A stretch of DNA of 64,000 nucleotides from Stentor coeruleus (lineage: Eukaryota; Ciliophora; Heterotrichea; Heterotrichida; Stentoridae): NCBI GenBank assembly GCA_001970955.1, contig MPUH01000179.1, positions 25,431 to 89,430 on the forward strand, read 5' to 3'. Below are positions 22,590 through 32,196 of this stretch, piece after piece; the first letter of the stretch is position 1, and each line of letters begins with the position of its first letter. Under the pieces are notes generated by a model, which had not been told where the DNA came from, did no database searches, and worked only from the letters and a program-made list of their open reading frames with translations. The translations under genes and the position numbers were made by a program.

Positions 22590-23182
22590 ACCGTTAATTT
22601 ATAAGATATAATTTTTTATTGGGGTATTTATGAGGTTAAGTGGGTTTTTAGTTAGAGAAATAGTGGTGTTTGAAGAGGTTATTATTGGGGTTTGTAGGTT
22701 TTATTTGTGATCTTTTTTTTTTGTAAGGGTGTAATTTTTTTTTTTGATATGATAATAAGATTATGATTGGAATAGTTGAATGATTGGAGGATAAATAAAT
22801 TAATTTAAATGGTTTTGATAGGTTTGTTAATGTTATGGGTATAGATAGGATGGAAAAGAATAATTTAAAGGAGGAGTTGATAGTAAAATATGAGTATGAT
22901 TATTTAAATCAAAATTAGCAGGATAAAAAAATACAGGATACAAAAAATGAACTTCAAGATACGCAAAAAAATTATAATCTCAATTCCTATTATTTGAATC
23001 AATACCGATGAAACTCCATAGTTAAATAAAAAATATAAATATTTCCTGAAGTTTATTTAGCACATCTTCCAAAATCTAAAATCTTACTTTCCTAATCTTT
23101 ACCCTCTCAAATCTAAATCATCCTTACAAAAACTAAATCAAATAACCTCAATTAAAAATCTCCTAAATAATTTTATCATAAT
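22590..23182. other. Divergent promoter region with a possible gene relic
   Basis: The + strand is G/T-rich from 22600 to 22760 and C/A-rich from 23040 to 23182, so each divergent gene has a C/A-rich coding-strand leader. Between them, 22851-23010 reads MEKNNLKEELIVKYEYDYLN, then one in-frame TAG, then a further Lys/Gln/Asn-rich run to a TGA. It looks like a decayed coiled-coil fragment. Confidence 0.4.
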
Positions 23183-25282
23183 ATGTCTGTAAAAGCAAAT
23201 ATTGAAATAGTCTTACATATAGGCAGCCTAAGGGCAATTGATCTTCTTCATCAAGGCCTTTACATTCTTCAATTCCAAATCCATTCCCTTTCCAACAAAG
23301 AAAAAACCCCAGCATTTCCCTGCAACATATTCCACCCACAAGACTCAATCTCCGAACAAAAACTTTTCCCAGGTAAAATCTCCCAAAACTCCTTCAAAAC
23401 TTCAGCACTTTATTTAAAGCACTTTGACGAAACAGTAGACATCAATGAAATATGCACTTTTCATACAGAAATCGAAATACTTCCAAATCATAACAAATCC
23501 GATCTTTATTGTACATGTGAATTACTATACACTCCTTTGTTTATAAAAGCAGAAGAAGATGTTATAAAAATTATCGAAGAAAACACAAAACTTTTTATGA
23601 TAAAAGGTCGTGCGGAAATTTCAATTATTTCTCCTCTTTCTGGGATCAGTGCATTTTGTCCTGTTTTTTTTAGAAACGAAAATTACTTTGAACTCCACTG
23701 TTGTTTTTATGTTTTTGTAACAGAATTTAAATATAGAAGCTCTAATATCAATGAAGAAATTGTTGGACTTGTTATAAGTAGTAAAAAACAAGCTAAGAAA
23801 AAAATAAACTATGAAGATGCTGGGAAGATTATGTTTTCAAAGCAAAATGAAGTGTCGAATAAAGAGTTTGTAGAAGTTTATGAAAAATTTGTTGTTAATA
23901 TCCAATTTGCTTATGAAAAAATCAGAGAACTTTGTTTAATATGTACTGCTAATTCGCATTTTCAAGAACTTGTAAATACAATGCCTGATTACTCAATACA
24001 ATTAGCTAAGTTTTATAAAGCACAACAAATTAAACCTGCTACAGAGTCTGTTTTACCCAAACTTGAAGCTACGGAAATAATATTTTCTGAACTTTTTGAT
24101 ATATCAGAAACCTTAAAGTGTTTTTTACCTACATTTATAAACCTTCTTCAAACTGCGAACCAAGTTTTTTTCAAGTATCTTTTAAGCTGTTTTAATACAA
24201 AAATCAATAATTTATGGAATCAGAATATTGTATACAAAAATCGTCATGTTGAGAATTATGAGGATTATTATTTAAGCCAAATCCAATGTAGGCATGAATC
24301 TTTGATGTTAACTCATAAAGCTTGTTTATTTGAGTCTTTTAGCACAATACCAATAGTGATTCAGACTAATTATTTCCCTGAGTATTACGAGTTACCAATA
24401 CTGCTTATAGACTCTTTATCTAAACCAAAAAGTTTTGTTTATGACAAAATTGAAAGTGGATGGATAAAAACTATAGAAAAAGTTGAAAAAACAGGCCATG
24501 TCGTATTTTTGGTACATGGGTTTGGGGGTAGTGCTATGGATATGAGGAAAATCCGAAGCCATTTATCTGTATTTAACAAGAATTTAACTGTAGTTTGTGC
24601 TTACTCTAACGAAGGGAAAACTAATGGAGATATACAAAAAATGGGTAAAAGACTTGCTAAAGAAGTGAACATTTTCGCAAGTGAAAACTTTTCTAATAAT
24701 AAACTCAATACAATTTCTTTTATTGGGTATTCACTTGGAGGGATTATAATAAGAGCAGCTTTACCATTACTTGATGAATTTTATGATAAATTTGGGTTTT
24801 TTATTACCCTTTCTTCACCTCATCTTGGAACTTTAGCTAATTCTTCATATCTTGTTGATGCTGGAATATGGGTGTTAAGGAAACTTAAAAAAACTATTAG
24901 CATGAAACAGTTGTCGATGAAAGATGGAAAAGATATTTTTCAAACTTTTTTATACCAGTTAAGCAATAGTAATGGTATTGAATTTTTTAAGAATGTCGCT
25001 TTTGTCAGTTCATTACAGGATAAGTATGCTCCTTTTGAAAGCACTAGGGTTGAAGTTGGAGCTAAAGCTTGGAAAAGCTCGAATGGGGATGTTTTAGGGA
25101 AAATGGCTGTGAATATGCTTAGAAAAATACAAAGTAGCACTTTGATTAGGATTGATGCTAATTTTAAGTTTAAGGGCGCGAGTTTTGATAGGGCTATTGG
25201 AAGAGCTGCACATATTGAGATGATAGAAAATGCAAATTTAATTGATATGATACTGAACGCTTGTAAAACTTTTTTTGAGTAA
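23183..25282 (+). CDS. FAM135 family protein (DUF676 putative serine lipase/esterase)
   Basis: 699 residues. The N terminus (IEIVLHIGSLRAIDLLHQGLY) matches the FAM135 N-terminal domain, and the C-terminal ~230 residues are the alpha/beta-hydrolase DUF676 domain. HVVFLVHGFGGS supplies the oxyanion turn, FIGYSLGGII the GxSxG nucleophile elbow, and TLSSPHLGTL, FKNVAFVSSLQDKYAPF the family blocks. The catalytic Ser, a probable Asp (LQDKYAP) and a final His (AAHIEM) are all present, so activity is plausible. Substrate unknown. Intronless and of near-normal length for the family core. Confidence 0.92.
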   Translation: MSVKANIEIVLHIGSLRAIDLLHQGLYILQFQIHSLSNKEKTPAFPCNIFHPQDSISEQKLFPGKISQNSFKTSALYLKHFDETVDINEICTFHTEIEILPNHNKSDLYCTCELLYTPLFIKAEEDVIKIIEENTKLFMIKGRAEISIISPLSGISAFCPVFFRNENYFELHCCFYVFVTEFKYRSSNINEEIVGLVISSKKQAKKKINYEDAGKIMFSKQNEVSNKEFVEVYEKFVVNIQFAYEKIRELCLICTANSHFQELVNTMPDYSIQLAKFYKAQQIKPATESVLPKLEATEIIFSELFDISETLKCFLPTFINLLQTANQVFFKYLLSCFNTKINNLWNQNIVYKNRHVENYEDYYLSQIQCRHESLMLTHKACLFESFSTIPIVIQTNYFPEYYELPILLIDSLSKPKSFVYDKIESGWIKTIEKVEKTGHVVFLVHGFGGSAMDMRKIRSHLSVFNKNLTVVCAYSNEGKTNGDIQKMGKRLAKEVNIFASENFSNNKLNTISFIGYSLGGIIIRAALPLLDEFYDKFGFFITLSSPHLGTLANSSYLVDAGIWVLRKLKKTISMKQLSMKDGKDIFQTFLYQLSNSNGIEFFKNVAFVSSLQDKYAPFESTRVEVGAKAWKSSNGDVLGKMAVNMLRKIQSSTLIRIDANFKFKGASFDRAIGRAAHIEMIENANLIDMILNACKTFFE

Positions 25283-25539
25283 ATAATTTATGCATCATTT
25301 TTATGAAAATATCAATAAAAATCAAAAAAATATCTATACAATCTCCCATTTCAAGCAATCTTCTTCCTAACCACCCCGATTACTTTTTATTATTCATAAT
25401 TTTAAAAATCCATCAAATTCTATCTTAAAATCCCATAATTTCAATAATAAAATTCTATCATTCATAAATCCTCACCCTAAATCCTAAATCATTATTCTAA
25501 TACATTACTTTCTTACAAAAAAAAAATATTATATTAAAT

Positions 25540-26445
25540 ATGGAAAGCGATATAGAAGATAAATTAAGTACGCCTAACTCTTGGTTACCATTAAAAGCTA
25601 TCAAAAAAATTATGGGACTAGAAAACTCTCCACGTCATCAATCATCAGACAGGTTTAAAAGAATCCCAACCTGTCTTCAAGAAGATATTCCTAATAAATG
25701 TGTCAATTCCAGTAATTCTTTTTTAAAATTACATAATAAGTACACAGAAATTCATCTTAAAGACACTTTACATAAAACAAATTCACATGAAGACTTTAGG
25801 ATAAAAGAAAAAGAAGATTATATTAAAACACTTGAAAACAAAATCAAAGCTTCTGAGAGTGAGACGAATTTATTGAAAAATAGGCTTATTGAAACAGAAA
25901 AAGAAATATATAAGCTTAATAAAACAATTTCTAGTATAAAAACGGAACATATGATAAAATTACAGACATTACATGAACAACATGAGAGGAAATTGCATAA
26001 GACAAAGAAGGATATTGATTATTTGTTGAAAGAGATGAATAGCAGATCGAATTTGATTATTCTTGATGATTTTATTAGAATACATTTGGCTGAAATGGAA
26101 AGATGTAGACAGAACTATGAAGAAATCATTAAAGGGTTTTTAAAGCAGATAAACAAGAGAGATATCCGAAGCAGTGGTGGTAATAAAGAGTATATAGCAT
26201 CTATGAGTATAAGTCTTGAAGAAAAACTAGAAAATGAGCTTAGCAATTTGAGAGAAAGGTATGAAAATCAGATAGAAAAACTTAAAGAGCTTATTACTAA
26301 TGATTCTCTTGAAGGCTATTATGAAGATGAAATCAGTACTGGACTTAATTCTGAAAGAGCCACTTCAGAAATGAAAGGAAGTCTTCTTGAAAGCACTTTA
26401 AAACTGCAGCCAAAAAGCACAAAGTCAAGTTTTTTCCATAACTAA
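25540..26445 (+). CDS. Coiled-coil protein of unknown function
   Basis: 301 residues. Residues ~1-90 are polar and Ser/Pro-containing (MESDIEDKLSTPNSWLPLKA). Residues ~90-175 and ~225-250 are strong coiled coils (NKIKASESETNLLKNRLIE and similar). The C-terminal tail is Ser/Lys-rich. No domain, signal peptide or membrane segment is visible. The 257-bp leader is C/A-rich, as at other + genes here. Probably a structural or adaptor protein; no family recognised. Confidence 0.65.
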   Translation: MESDIEDKLSTPNSWLPLKAIKKIMGLENSPRHQSSDRFKRIPTCLQEDIPNKCVNSSNSFLKLHNKYTEIHLKDTLHKTNSHEDFRIKEKEDYIKTLENKIKASESETNLLKNRLIETEKEIYKLNKTISSIKTEHMIKLQTLHEQHERKLHKTKKDIDYLLKEMNSRSNLIILDDFIRIHLAEMERCRQNYEEIIKGFLKQINKRDIRSSGGNKEYIASMSISLEEKLENELSNLRERYENQIEKLKELITNDSLEGYYEDEISTGLNSERATSEMKGSLLESTLKLQPKSTKSSFFHN

Positions 26446-26670
26446 AGCTGGATATGCTATTAATAAAGATTAGTTATAATCATATGAAAATATATCATAA
26501 GTATAAAAAAAATATTGTTTATAATCCTGGGATATAAGCATTATATTTATCATAATAATTATAAAAACCATCAAGAAAAACAATATATACATAAAATTAA
26601 CTTATATCACCTCTATCCTGATACTAAAAATCTCATATTTTCCAAAATCTATTTCCGTTAAGAATATAAA

Positions 26671-26883
26671 ATGAAAACAGCGGTTTGGTTATGCTTACTT
26701 ACTCTCTGTCTTGCAGTGAAAAACTCGCAAGAGCCAACAATTTTAGCTACAACAACAGTCACCCTTCAAGAGCTCCTTGAAAAAATCGAAAAAATCAGTG
26801 AAGAACTAGCCCAAGAAACCCAAATTGAACTTCCTCTAGATCTCCTTCAGTTAAATATATCAGATGATAAAAACCCTGAGTAA
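26671..26883 (+). CDS. Small secreted peptide precursor
   Basis: 70 residues with a clear signal peptide (MKTAVWLCLLTLCLAV, likely cut near residue 18-20). The mature ~50 residues are acidic, Thr-rich at the start, then an amphipathic helix (LQELLEKIEKISEELAQET) and a short acidic tail; they contain no cysteine. Nothing recognisable by family. It sits 35 bp from the 3' end of the converging OSBP gene. The clean signal peptide and short leader make a real gene likely despite its size. Confidence 0.6.
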   Translation: MKTAVWLCLLTLCLAVKNSQEPTILATTTVTLQELLEKIEKISEELAQETQIELPLDLLQLNISDDKNPE

Positions 26884-26918
26884 CTATCTAACACATCTTT
26901 ATATCAAAATTTCTATTA

Positions 26919-28661
26919 CTAATAAATATCAGGAAGATTAGAATACCCATTTTTTCCTTTACATTCCCAATATCCTCCAAGGAATTTCCATTCATTACCA
27001 TCAAATTTAAACCATTTAGGAATGTGATGCTCATGATTTTTCTCCATAACTTTCCTAACAGCCCTTTGTTTTTCTTCAAGTCTCAACTTCTCATTTGTCG
27101 CTGTTTTTATATCCCCATTTTCCAAGTACCTTTGATCTGGCCGATGTCTTGAATCTGTTATTGGCAAGTCTTGAAAATAATGCGCAGGTAGGTTTAATTG
27201 TAAAGCAAAATCACTAAAAAAATAGTTGAATTCATAGTTTTCCGGAAATTTATAAACCTCCCAAGCTTGTATTTCATTACAAGTTGCTACATTCACAATA
27301 TTAACCCCTTTATTCCATTTTCCTTGAATTTTCCACACTTCTTTTCCATACCTATCATAAACAAATCCTTCAACTTCATTTGCAGACCCACCAAACCACC
27401 CTCGTTTTTTAAATTCAACCACCGCTTTTTCTCCATTATTTTCATTTACAACTTCTACCGTACCGAAATGATCAACATAGATTTTTCCAATAATAATATT
27501 ATGAACATTAGTAAAAGGTTTTTCCCATACATAATGATCCCCAAAACTTTTAAGAATCAAATGATTTTTCCCTTCAGGATGTACATTTAAATAAGTACCC
27601 CCAAAACTTGTCTTTACTTCAGTACTTGCATAGAATATATAAGCTGGATGTTCACAATATAATGCTGAAATAGGTGGATGATGGCTTACTTGTTCTGTTA
27701 TTAATCTAAATCCATCTCGGCATAATTCAAATGTTTCTCCTAAAAGTGGGTTAAAAGGTTTCATTGTACGGCAATCACTACTTGCATATGTACTTATGAT
27801 AAATGTTGATATATATGCTAAACGTAATGTGGAATCTTCACATGTTGAAGCGTTGAGGATTATAGAATTGTAAGATAAATCCTCACTGAAACGCTGTAGA
27901 AAACTTAGAGGCTCGTTAAAGTAAACGGGTACTGCGATACGGCTTAGTTCAAGACCTATTGATTCTTTTATAACTTTCCAGATGTTGATTTTCTGGTTTG
28001 GATCTCTTAGATATGGTAAGCTTTTTCTGTAAGGCATATCAGCTGGTCCGTTATCTTCACTATCAGAAATTTGGCTTCTTGCATCAAAAAATGTGCTAGG
28101 ATCATCACATAATACTTCGATTTTATCATTGTGTTTTAAAGGTGTAAATGAAATCTCTTCTGGCTGAATAAAATAGTTTTCTTGCATTTCAATATATCCT
28201 AAAGTTTCTGAAGCCATATCTTTCATTTCTTCACACAAGGAAATAGCTCGTTCTAAACCAGGAGTAATTTTTATAACACTTATAGGAATAACATCAACTT
28301 CAGCTAAAATTTGAGCATGGATGCTATTAATTTCAGCAATTTTTTCCGAAATCAGGTTAATAATTTTGTTTTTCTGTGAGTAACTATTTGTTATACATTT
28401 ATGTGACTCTAATGTATTAAACCATAAAATAGCTTCTGATTCTGATTTAGCTTTAAGTTGCATATGCACAAGTCCGCTATCAATATAAAATCGCTTAGGG
28501 TTTTTGGGATGCTTAAGTATTTGAGAGATATCCAAGTGGATTGTTCCTAAAGGAGAGTCGTTTTTTTCCTTGCTGTATATTAGAATCCCTTCTGCTAAAA
28601 TAAAGTATCTTTTTTGCCAACCAAATACATAGTTAGTCCATTTCTGTAAGTATCCTTCCAT
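26919..28661 (-). CDS. Oxysterol-binding protein-related protein with PH domain
   Basis: 580 residues. Residues 1-~90 form a PH domain (MEGYLQKWTNYVFGWQKRYF...) expected to bind phosphoinositides. The C-terminal ~370 residues are the OSBP-related lipid-transfer domain with the family signature EQVSHHPPISA and the preceding FNPLLGETFEL. These proteins exchange sterols or PS with PI4P at membrane contacts. No FFAT motif or ankyrin repeats were seen, so it is a short ORP. The C terminus (WFKFDGNEWKFLGGYWECKG) is typical. Intronless. Confidence 0.95.
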   Translation of the reverse strand: MEGYLQKWTNYVFGWQKRYFILAEGILIYSKEKNDSPLGTIHLDISQILKHPKNPKRFYIDSGLVHMQLKAKSESEAILWFNTLESHKCITNSYSQKNKIINLISEKIAEINSIHAQILAEVDVIPISVIKITPGLERAISLCEEMKDMASETLGYIEMQENYFIQPEEISFTPLKHNDKIEVLCDDPSTFFDARSQISDSEDNGPADMPYRKSLPYLRDPNQKINIWKVIKESIGLELSRIAVPVYFNEPLSFLQRFSEDLSYNSIILNASTCEDSTLRLAYISTFIISTYASSDCRTMKPFNPLLGETFELCRDGFRLITEQVSHHPPISALYCEHPAYIFYASTEVKTSFGGTYLNVHPEGKNHLILKSFGDHYVWEKPFTNVHNIIIGKIYVDHFGTVEVVNENNGEKAVVEFKKRGWFGGSANEVEGFVYDRYGKEVWKIQGKWNKGVNIVNVATCNEIQAWEVYKFPENYEFNYFFSDFALQLNLPAHYFQDLPITDSRHRPDQRYLENGDIKTATNEKLRLEEKQRAVRKVMEKNHEHHIPKWFKFDGNEWKFLGGYWECKGKNGYSNLPDIY

Positions 28662-29367
28662 TTACAAATAATTTTATTAATATATTGCTATTAGATCTGA
28701 TTAAGTGGGCTTAGGTTGCTCATGTTTTAAGTAATATGGAATTTTGTGAAAAGGGAGGAAATAAAAATATTTTGCTATGATGAATTTATATAAAAAATTA
28801 GTTTTATGTAAAAAGGGCAGTGAACTTGAAGAGAATATAAAGTTTATTTTAGAAATTTTCCAGATAAAATATGCTAATATANGATAAAATCTGTACCCCG
28901 CCAATATCACCCCTTAATTTTCTATTTTTACAATCACCCGCACATTATTCCCAAATTTTTTTTTACCATAATTACATTTTATGTTTTAGATAAAGCTTTG
29001 ATTTTAGAAGTTTGATTGATTTTTATTATTCCAGGTTGATATTTTTTATATGCTGATTTAATGTGGTAAAATATTATTATAAAGTATTTTTATGAATGTA
29101 TATAATGAATAAAATATTAAATTTAAATTAAACCTTTTATCTTTGACAGATTTCCACAACATAAACAAAACTAACTAATTTAATTACTAAAAAATTATCT
29201 AACTCATAAAATATAGTATTTTCCAAATAATCCATGCGCCATTCAACTAAAATCATCACATTAAAAATCCTAAAATCATCTAATTTTTCCTTGAAAAAAT
29301 CTATTTATGACAAACTTTCCTGAACATATCAAAACTTTTTACCTGATTGAAATATCTTAATATAAAA
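28662..29367. other. Divergent intergenic region with a scaffold gap (N at 28882)
   Basis: 706 bp, A+T-rich. The N at 28882 differs from the other gaps: only GATAAAAT (28863-28870 and 28883-28890) is shared across it, so unknown sequence may be missing here. No gene or RNA seen. The last 100 bp before the eIF4G-like gene is C/A-rich. Confidence 0.55.
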
Positions 29368-31197
29368 ATGAGTAGGATTTCTTATAAACAAGTTCCTAGG
29401 ATAAGTTCTGCACCTCCAGACGAAGGAGAACCAGATCTAAAATATAATCCTTCATTTAACTTAAATGCAGCAGAGTTTAGACCAGGTATCCCTTTAAATC
29501 CAAAGCCTAATGTTATACAAAAACCAATGGGCAAAGGAGAACTTAGGGCAAATGCTTCTTCATATGAGCCAGCTAAACCAAAACCTTTATCTTTTGATGC
29601 ACCAATCTTTGAATTTAAGTCAAGTGCTCTAGAATTTGTCCCATTATCATTTCCAAGCCCAGGATTGTCTGAAAGTACTCCAACATTTGTACCTAGTCCA
29701 ATAAGTACATTAAATGAGCCTATTAAAGATCTTTCTCAAGTTGAAGATTTTATTATGGAACCAATTAAACCTGATGTACAAAAATCTGAAGAACTTTTGC
29801 CTATAGAAATTTTAGAATCTGAAGTTGTTAAAGGTCAAGAAAAGATTATAGAAGAGAATAAAGTTGAAGAAATTAAAGGGGAAAATGAGGATATTGTTGA
29901 AGATATTGGGAAAAATGAGGATAAAGTTGAAGATGTTTGGAAAAATGAGAATAGAATTGAAGATATTAGGAAAAATGAACTTAGTGAGGTTAAGGAAGTT
30001 AATGAAGCTTTGCCTGAGGAATTAGAAAAAGGTGATAAAATATTGGATGCGTATGATGATAGATTTAAAGAAGAGGATGAGGAAGAAGAAGATAAAAAAC
30101 AAGAAACTCTTGAAGTAGTACCAGAGGAACCAAAGAAAAGAGTATATGATTTTGATGATATCAAGAACTTGAAGTTAATGTTTTTTAAAGACCCTAACTT
30201 TTTCATTGTCCCGCCACCAATAATCGAGATGAAAGAACGAGTTGTAGAAGTGATAAAAACTTTCCGAGGGGGAAAGCGCCAAGGCGAGGAAAGAAAAATC
30301 AAAGAAACTGTTTGTAGAATAACTTGGCGTAAAGCTAAAACAGCTGAAGAGCAAAAAATCAGCGATAGAGCCAAAGAATATGTACGTAGATTCACAGTAA
30401 CCGTAGCAGAACAAGAAGCTATAAAGAAAAAAGTACGTGTTACCCTAAACAAACTATCTCCAAACAACCTAGAAAAACTCAGTAACGAAATCTTAGAAAC
30501 CTGCAAAAAATCTCACGATTATCTAAAACTAGTAGTTTCAGGTATATTTGAAAAAGCATGGTCAGAAACAAAATACACACAAATGTACTCAAGTATCTGC
30601 AAGTTCCTCAAAGCTAATTTTGAAGACTATAAATATCCAGATATAGACCCAGTAGGTGTTTTAAATTCTAAAAACTATTTCAAATATGAACTTTTGTATA
30701 TGTGTGAAGAAACATTTAAAAAAAACCCTGAGGAAAACGATTTAGCAACACTTCCTGAAGAGAAAAAACAAGAAGTTTTAGTGAAACTTAAAAAAAAAAC
30801 TTTGGGTAATGTTAGGTTTATAGGAGAACTTTATAATGTAAATTTAATAACTGCAAATATTATCCTTGAATGTATTACAAGTTTATTAGATTTATTTGAA
30901 AAAGATATTAATGAAGATAAACTTGAAGGAGCTTGTGTGCTTTTACTTACTGGGGCTGGAAGTTTAGAAAGGCCGAAATTAAAACCATCAACTGATATAA
31001 TTTATTTGAGGCTTAAAAGAATATTGGAGAATTTTAATATTTCTACAAAGAATAAGTTTAAGATTATTGATTTACAAGAACATAGAGAAAGTGGTTGGAA
31101 AACACTTGCGAAAGAGGAGTTGAAGAAAGTAGAAGAAATTCATGCGGACTTTCATAATGAACAGAATGTGATACTCAAAAGACATGGATATAATTAG
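29368..31197 (+). CDS. eIF4G-like MIF4G translation factor with PAM2-like motif
   Basis: 609 residues from the ATG at 29368 (the upstream frame has no ATG). Residues ~352-590 are a HEAT-like MIF4G domain (LNKLSPNNLEKLSNEIL..., GNVRFIGELYNVNLITANII), which in eIF4G binds eIF4A. Upstream at ~260, YDFDDIKNLKLMF occupies the usual place of an eIF4E-binding motif but has Ile where Leu is expected. Residues 28-39 (PSFNLNAAEFRP) closely match a PAM2 motif, which binds the MLLE domain of poly(A)-binding protein. A long acidic Glu/Lys/Asp-rich linker joins them. No MA3 domain follows, so it is a short form. Confidence 0.85.
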   Translation: MSRISYKQVPRISSAPPDEGEPDLKYNPSFNLNAAEFRPGIPLNPKPNVIQKPMGKGELRANASSYEPAKPKPLSFDAPIFEFKSSALEFVPLSFPSPGLSESTPTFVPSPISTLNEPIKDLSQVEDFIMEPIKPDVQKSEELLPIEILESEVVKGQEKIIEENKVEEIKGENEDIVEDIGKNEDKVEDVWKNENRIEDIRKNELSEVKEVNEALPEELEKGDKILDAYDDRFKEEDEEEEDKKQETLEVVPEEPKKRVYDFDDIKNLKLMFFKDPNFFIVPPPIIEMKERVVEVIKTFRGGKRQGEERKIKETVCRITWRKAKTAEEQKISDRAKEYVRRFTVTVAEQEAIKKKVRVTLNKLSPNNLEKLSNEILETCKKSHDYLKLVVSGIFEKAWSETKYTQMYSSICKFLKANFEDYKYPDIDPVGVLNSKNYFKYELLYMCEETFKKNPEENDLATLPEEKKQEVLVKLKKKTLGNVRFIGELYNVNLITANIILECITSLLDLFEKDINEDKLEGACVLLLTGAGSLERPKLKPSTDIIYLRLKRILENFNISTKNKFKIIDLQEHRESGWKTLAKEELKKVEEIHADFHNEQNVILKRHGYN

Positions 31198-31345
31198 AAT
31201 AGAATAATTTGTTAGAAAATTAATAGGTGTAAGTGTTTTAGAAAGGATTTTTTGAGGTTATTGTGAGGGAAATATGCTTAAATTTGAAAAGATGAGAAAT
31301 TATTGAATATAGCATTTGAGATTAGGTGATAAATATAATTTTTGA

Positions 31346-31879
31346 ATGAACTTTGGATTTAGCAATGCAAACTCGCCTTCGAAGGATAAAGGTGTAATGT
31401 TAAACTCTGGTAGAGTTAGGTCTAAAGTTACGTCGCCAGTGCTTTTTTCGGATTTTTCAGGCTGGGATGAAGATACTTCACAAGATATCAGCATTTTGCC
31501 ACTGATGTCTGTGAAAAGTCCACACATGCACAAAAAAAGTGAAGGCCTAAAAGAGCTTATTAGAATTCCTCAAAAACATAAGTCAAGCAACACTAACAAT
31601 CTTCCAGTTGTTGTCTCAGCTTACGAGAACTCAAAATTTCATCCAAAATTAAAAGATATTTTTGATCAACCTTTAAGAACATCTCGAGTAAAAGTTAAAT
31701 TCCCTGCTATTAATACTAAATCAGTTTTTTCGGTCTATCTCACATCTGCAATGAAGCGTCGGCATTTTGACAATAAAAACAGCTTAGATAAGAAAGGAAA
31801 AGCATCTGAAATTATTAAGATTAGAGATAAAGGCTTAGATATTCAAATTATCGAAAAGTTCAAAGAGGCAAACTATTAA
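31346..31879 (+). CDS. Conserved-looking protein of unknown function
   Basis: 177 residues, basic and Ser-rich, mostly predicted disordered. Short recognisable features are an acidic DFSGWDEDTSQD patch near residue 40 and basic motifs such as TSRVKVKFPAI and AMKRRHFDNK. No signal peptide, membrane segment or coiled coil. It follows the eIF4G-like gene by 148 bp of G/T-rich spacer. The only in-frame ATG near the 5' end is 31346. Gene reality is supported by codon-like composition only. Confidence 0.5.
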   Translation: MNFGFSNANSPSKDKGVMLNSGRVRSKVTSPVLFSDFSGWDEDTSQDISILPLMSVKSPHMHKKSEGLKELIRIPQKHKSSNTNNLPVVVSAYENSKFHPKLKDIFDQPLRTSRVKVKFPAINTKSVFSVYLTSAMKRRHFDNKNSLDKKGKASEIIKIRDKGLDIQIIEKFKEANY

Positions 31880-32196
31880 AATTAGCCTGCTTTATTTTAA
31901 TATTATTTAACTAGAATTGAGAATTTTTATATTCTTAAAATATATTAGATAAGACTAAATGTAATATTATGCATGCATATTAACTTTAAAGTTTATTACT
32001 ATTTATGTTTAAAAAAAAATAGAACATTATTATATTTAATACTACAACCTTATTTTTAGGTAACTTTACTGAAATTTTCATAATAAGAATTGTCTCAATA
32101 CTAATTCAACTTCTCTATAATTCTAATTAATATATTTTTATGGATTGGTAATTCCTTCAAAATAAAACAATTATCAACATAAAGGGGCTATAATAA
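31880..32196. other. Intergenic, no gene seen; GGGGCTATA before next start
   Basis: 317 bp, A+T-rich. The word GGGGCTATA lies at about 32183-32191, just before the ATG of the first tandem zinc-finger gene; the same word precedes the second gene of the pair. Confidence 0.5.

Noticed and set aside
28701-28910. 69-codon minus frame crossing the N at 28882
   Set aside because: It crosses a scaffold gap and is low-complexity.
29835-30506. 223-codon minus frame rich in Ser and Phe opposite the eIF4G-like gene
   Set aside because: Its low-complexity Ser/Phe composition is the reverse of Glu/Lys codons on the + strand.
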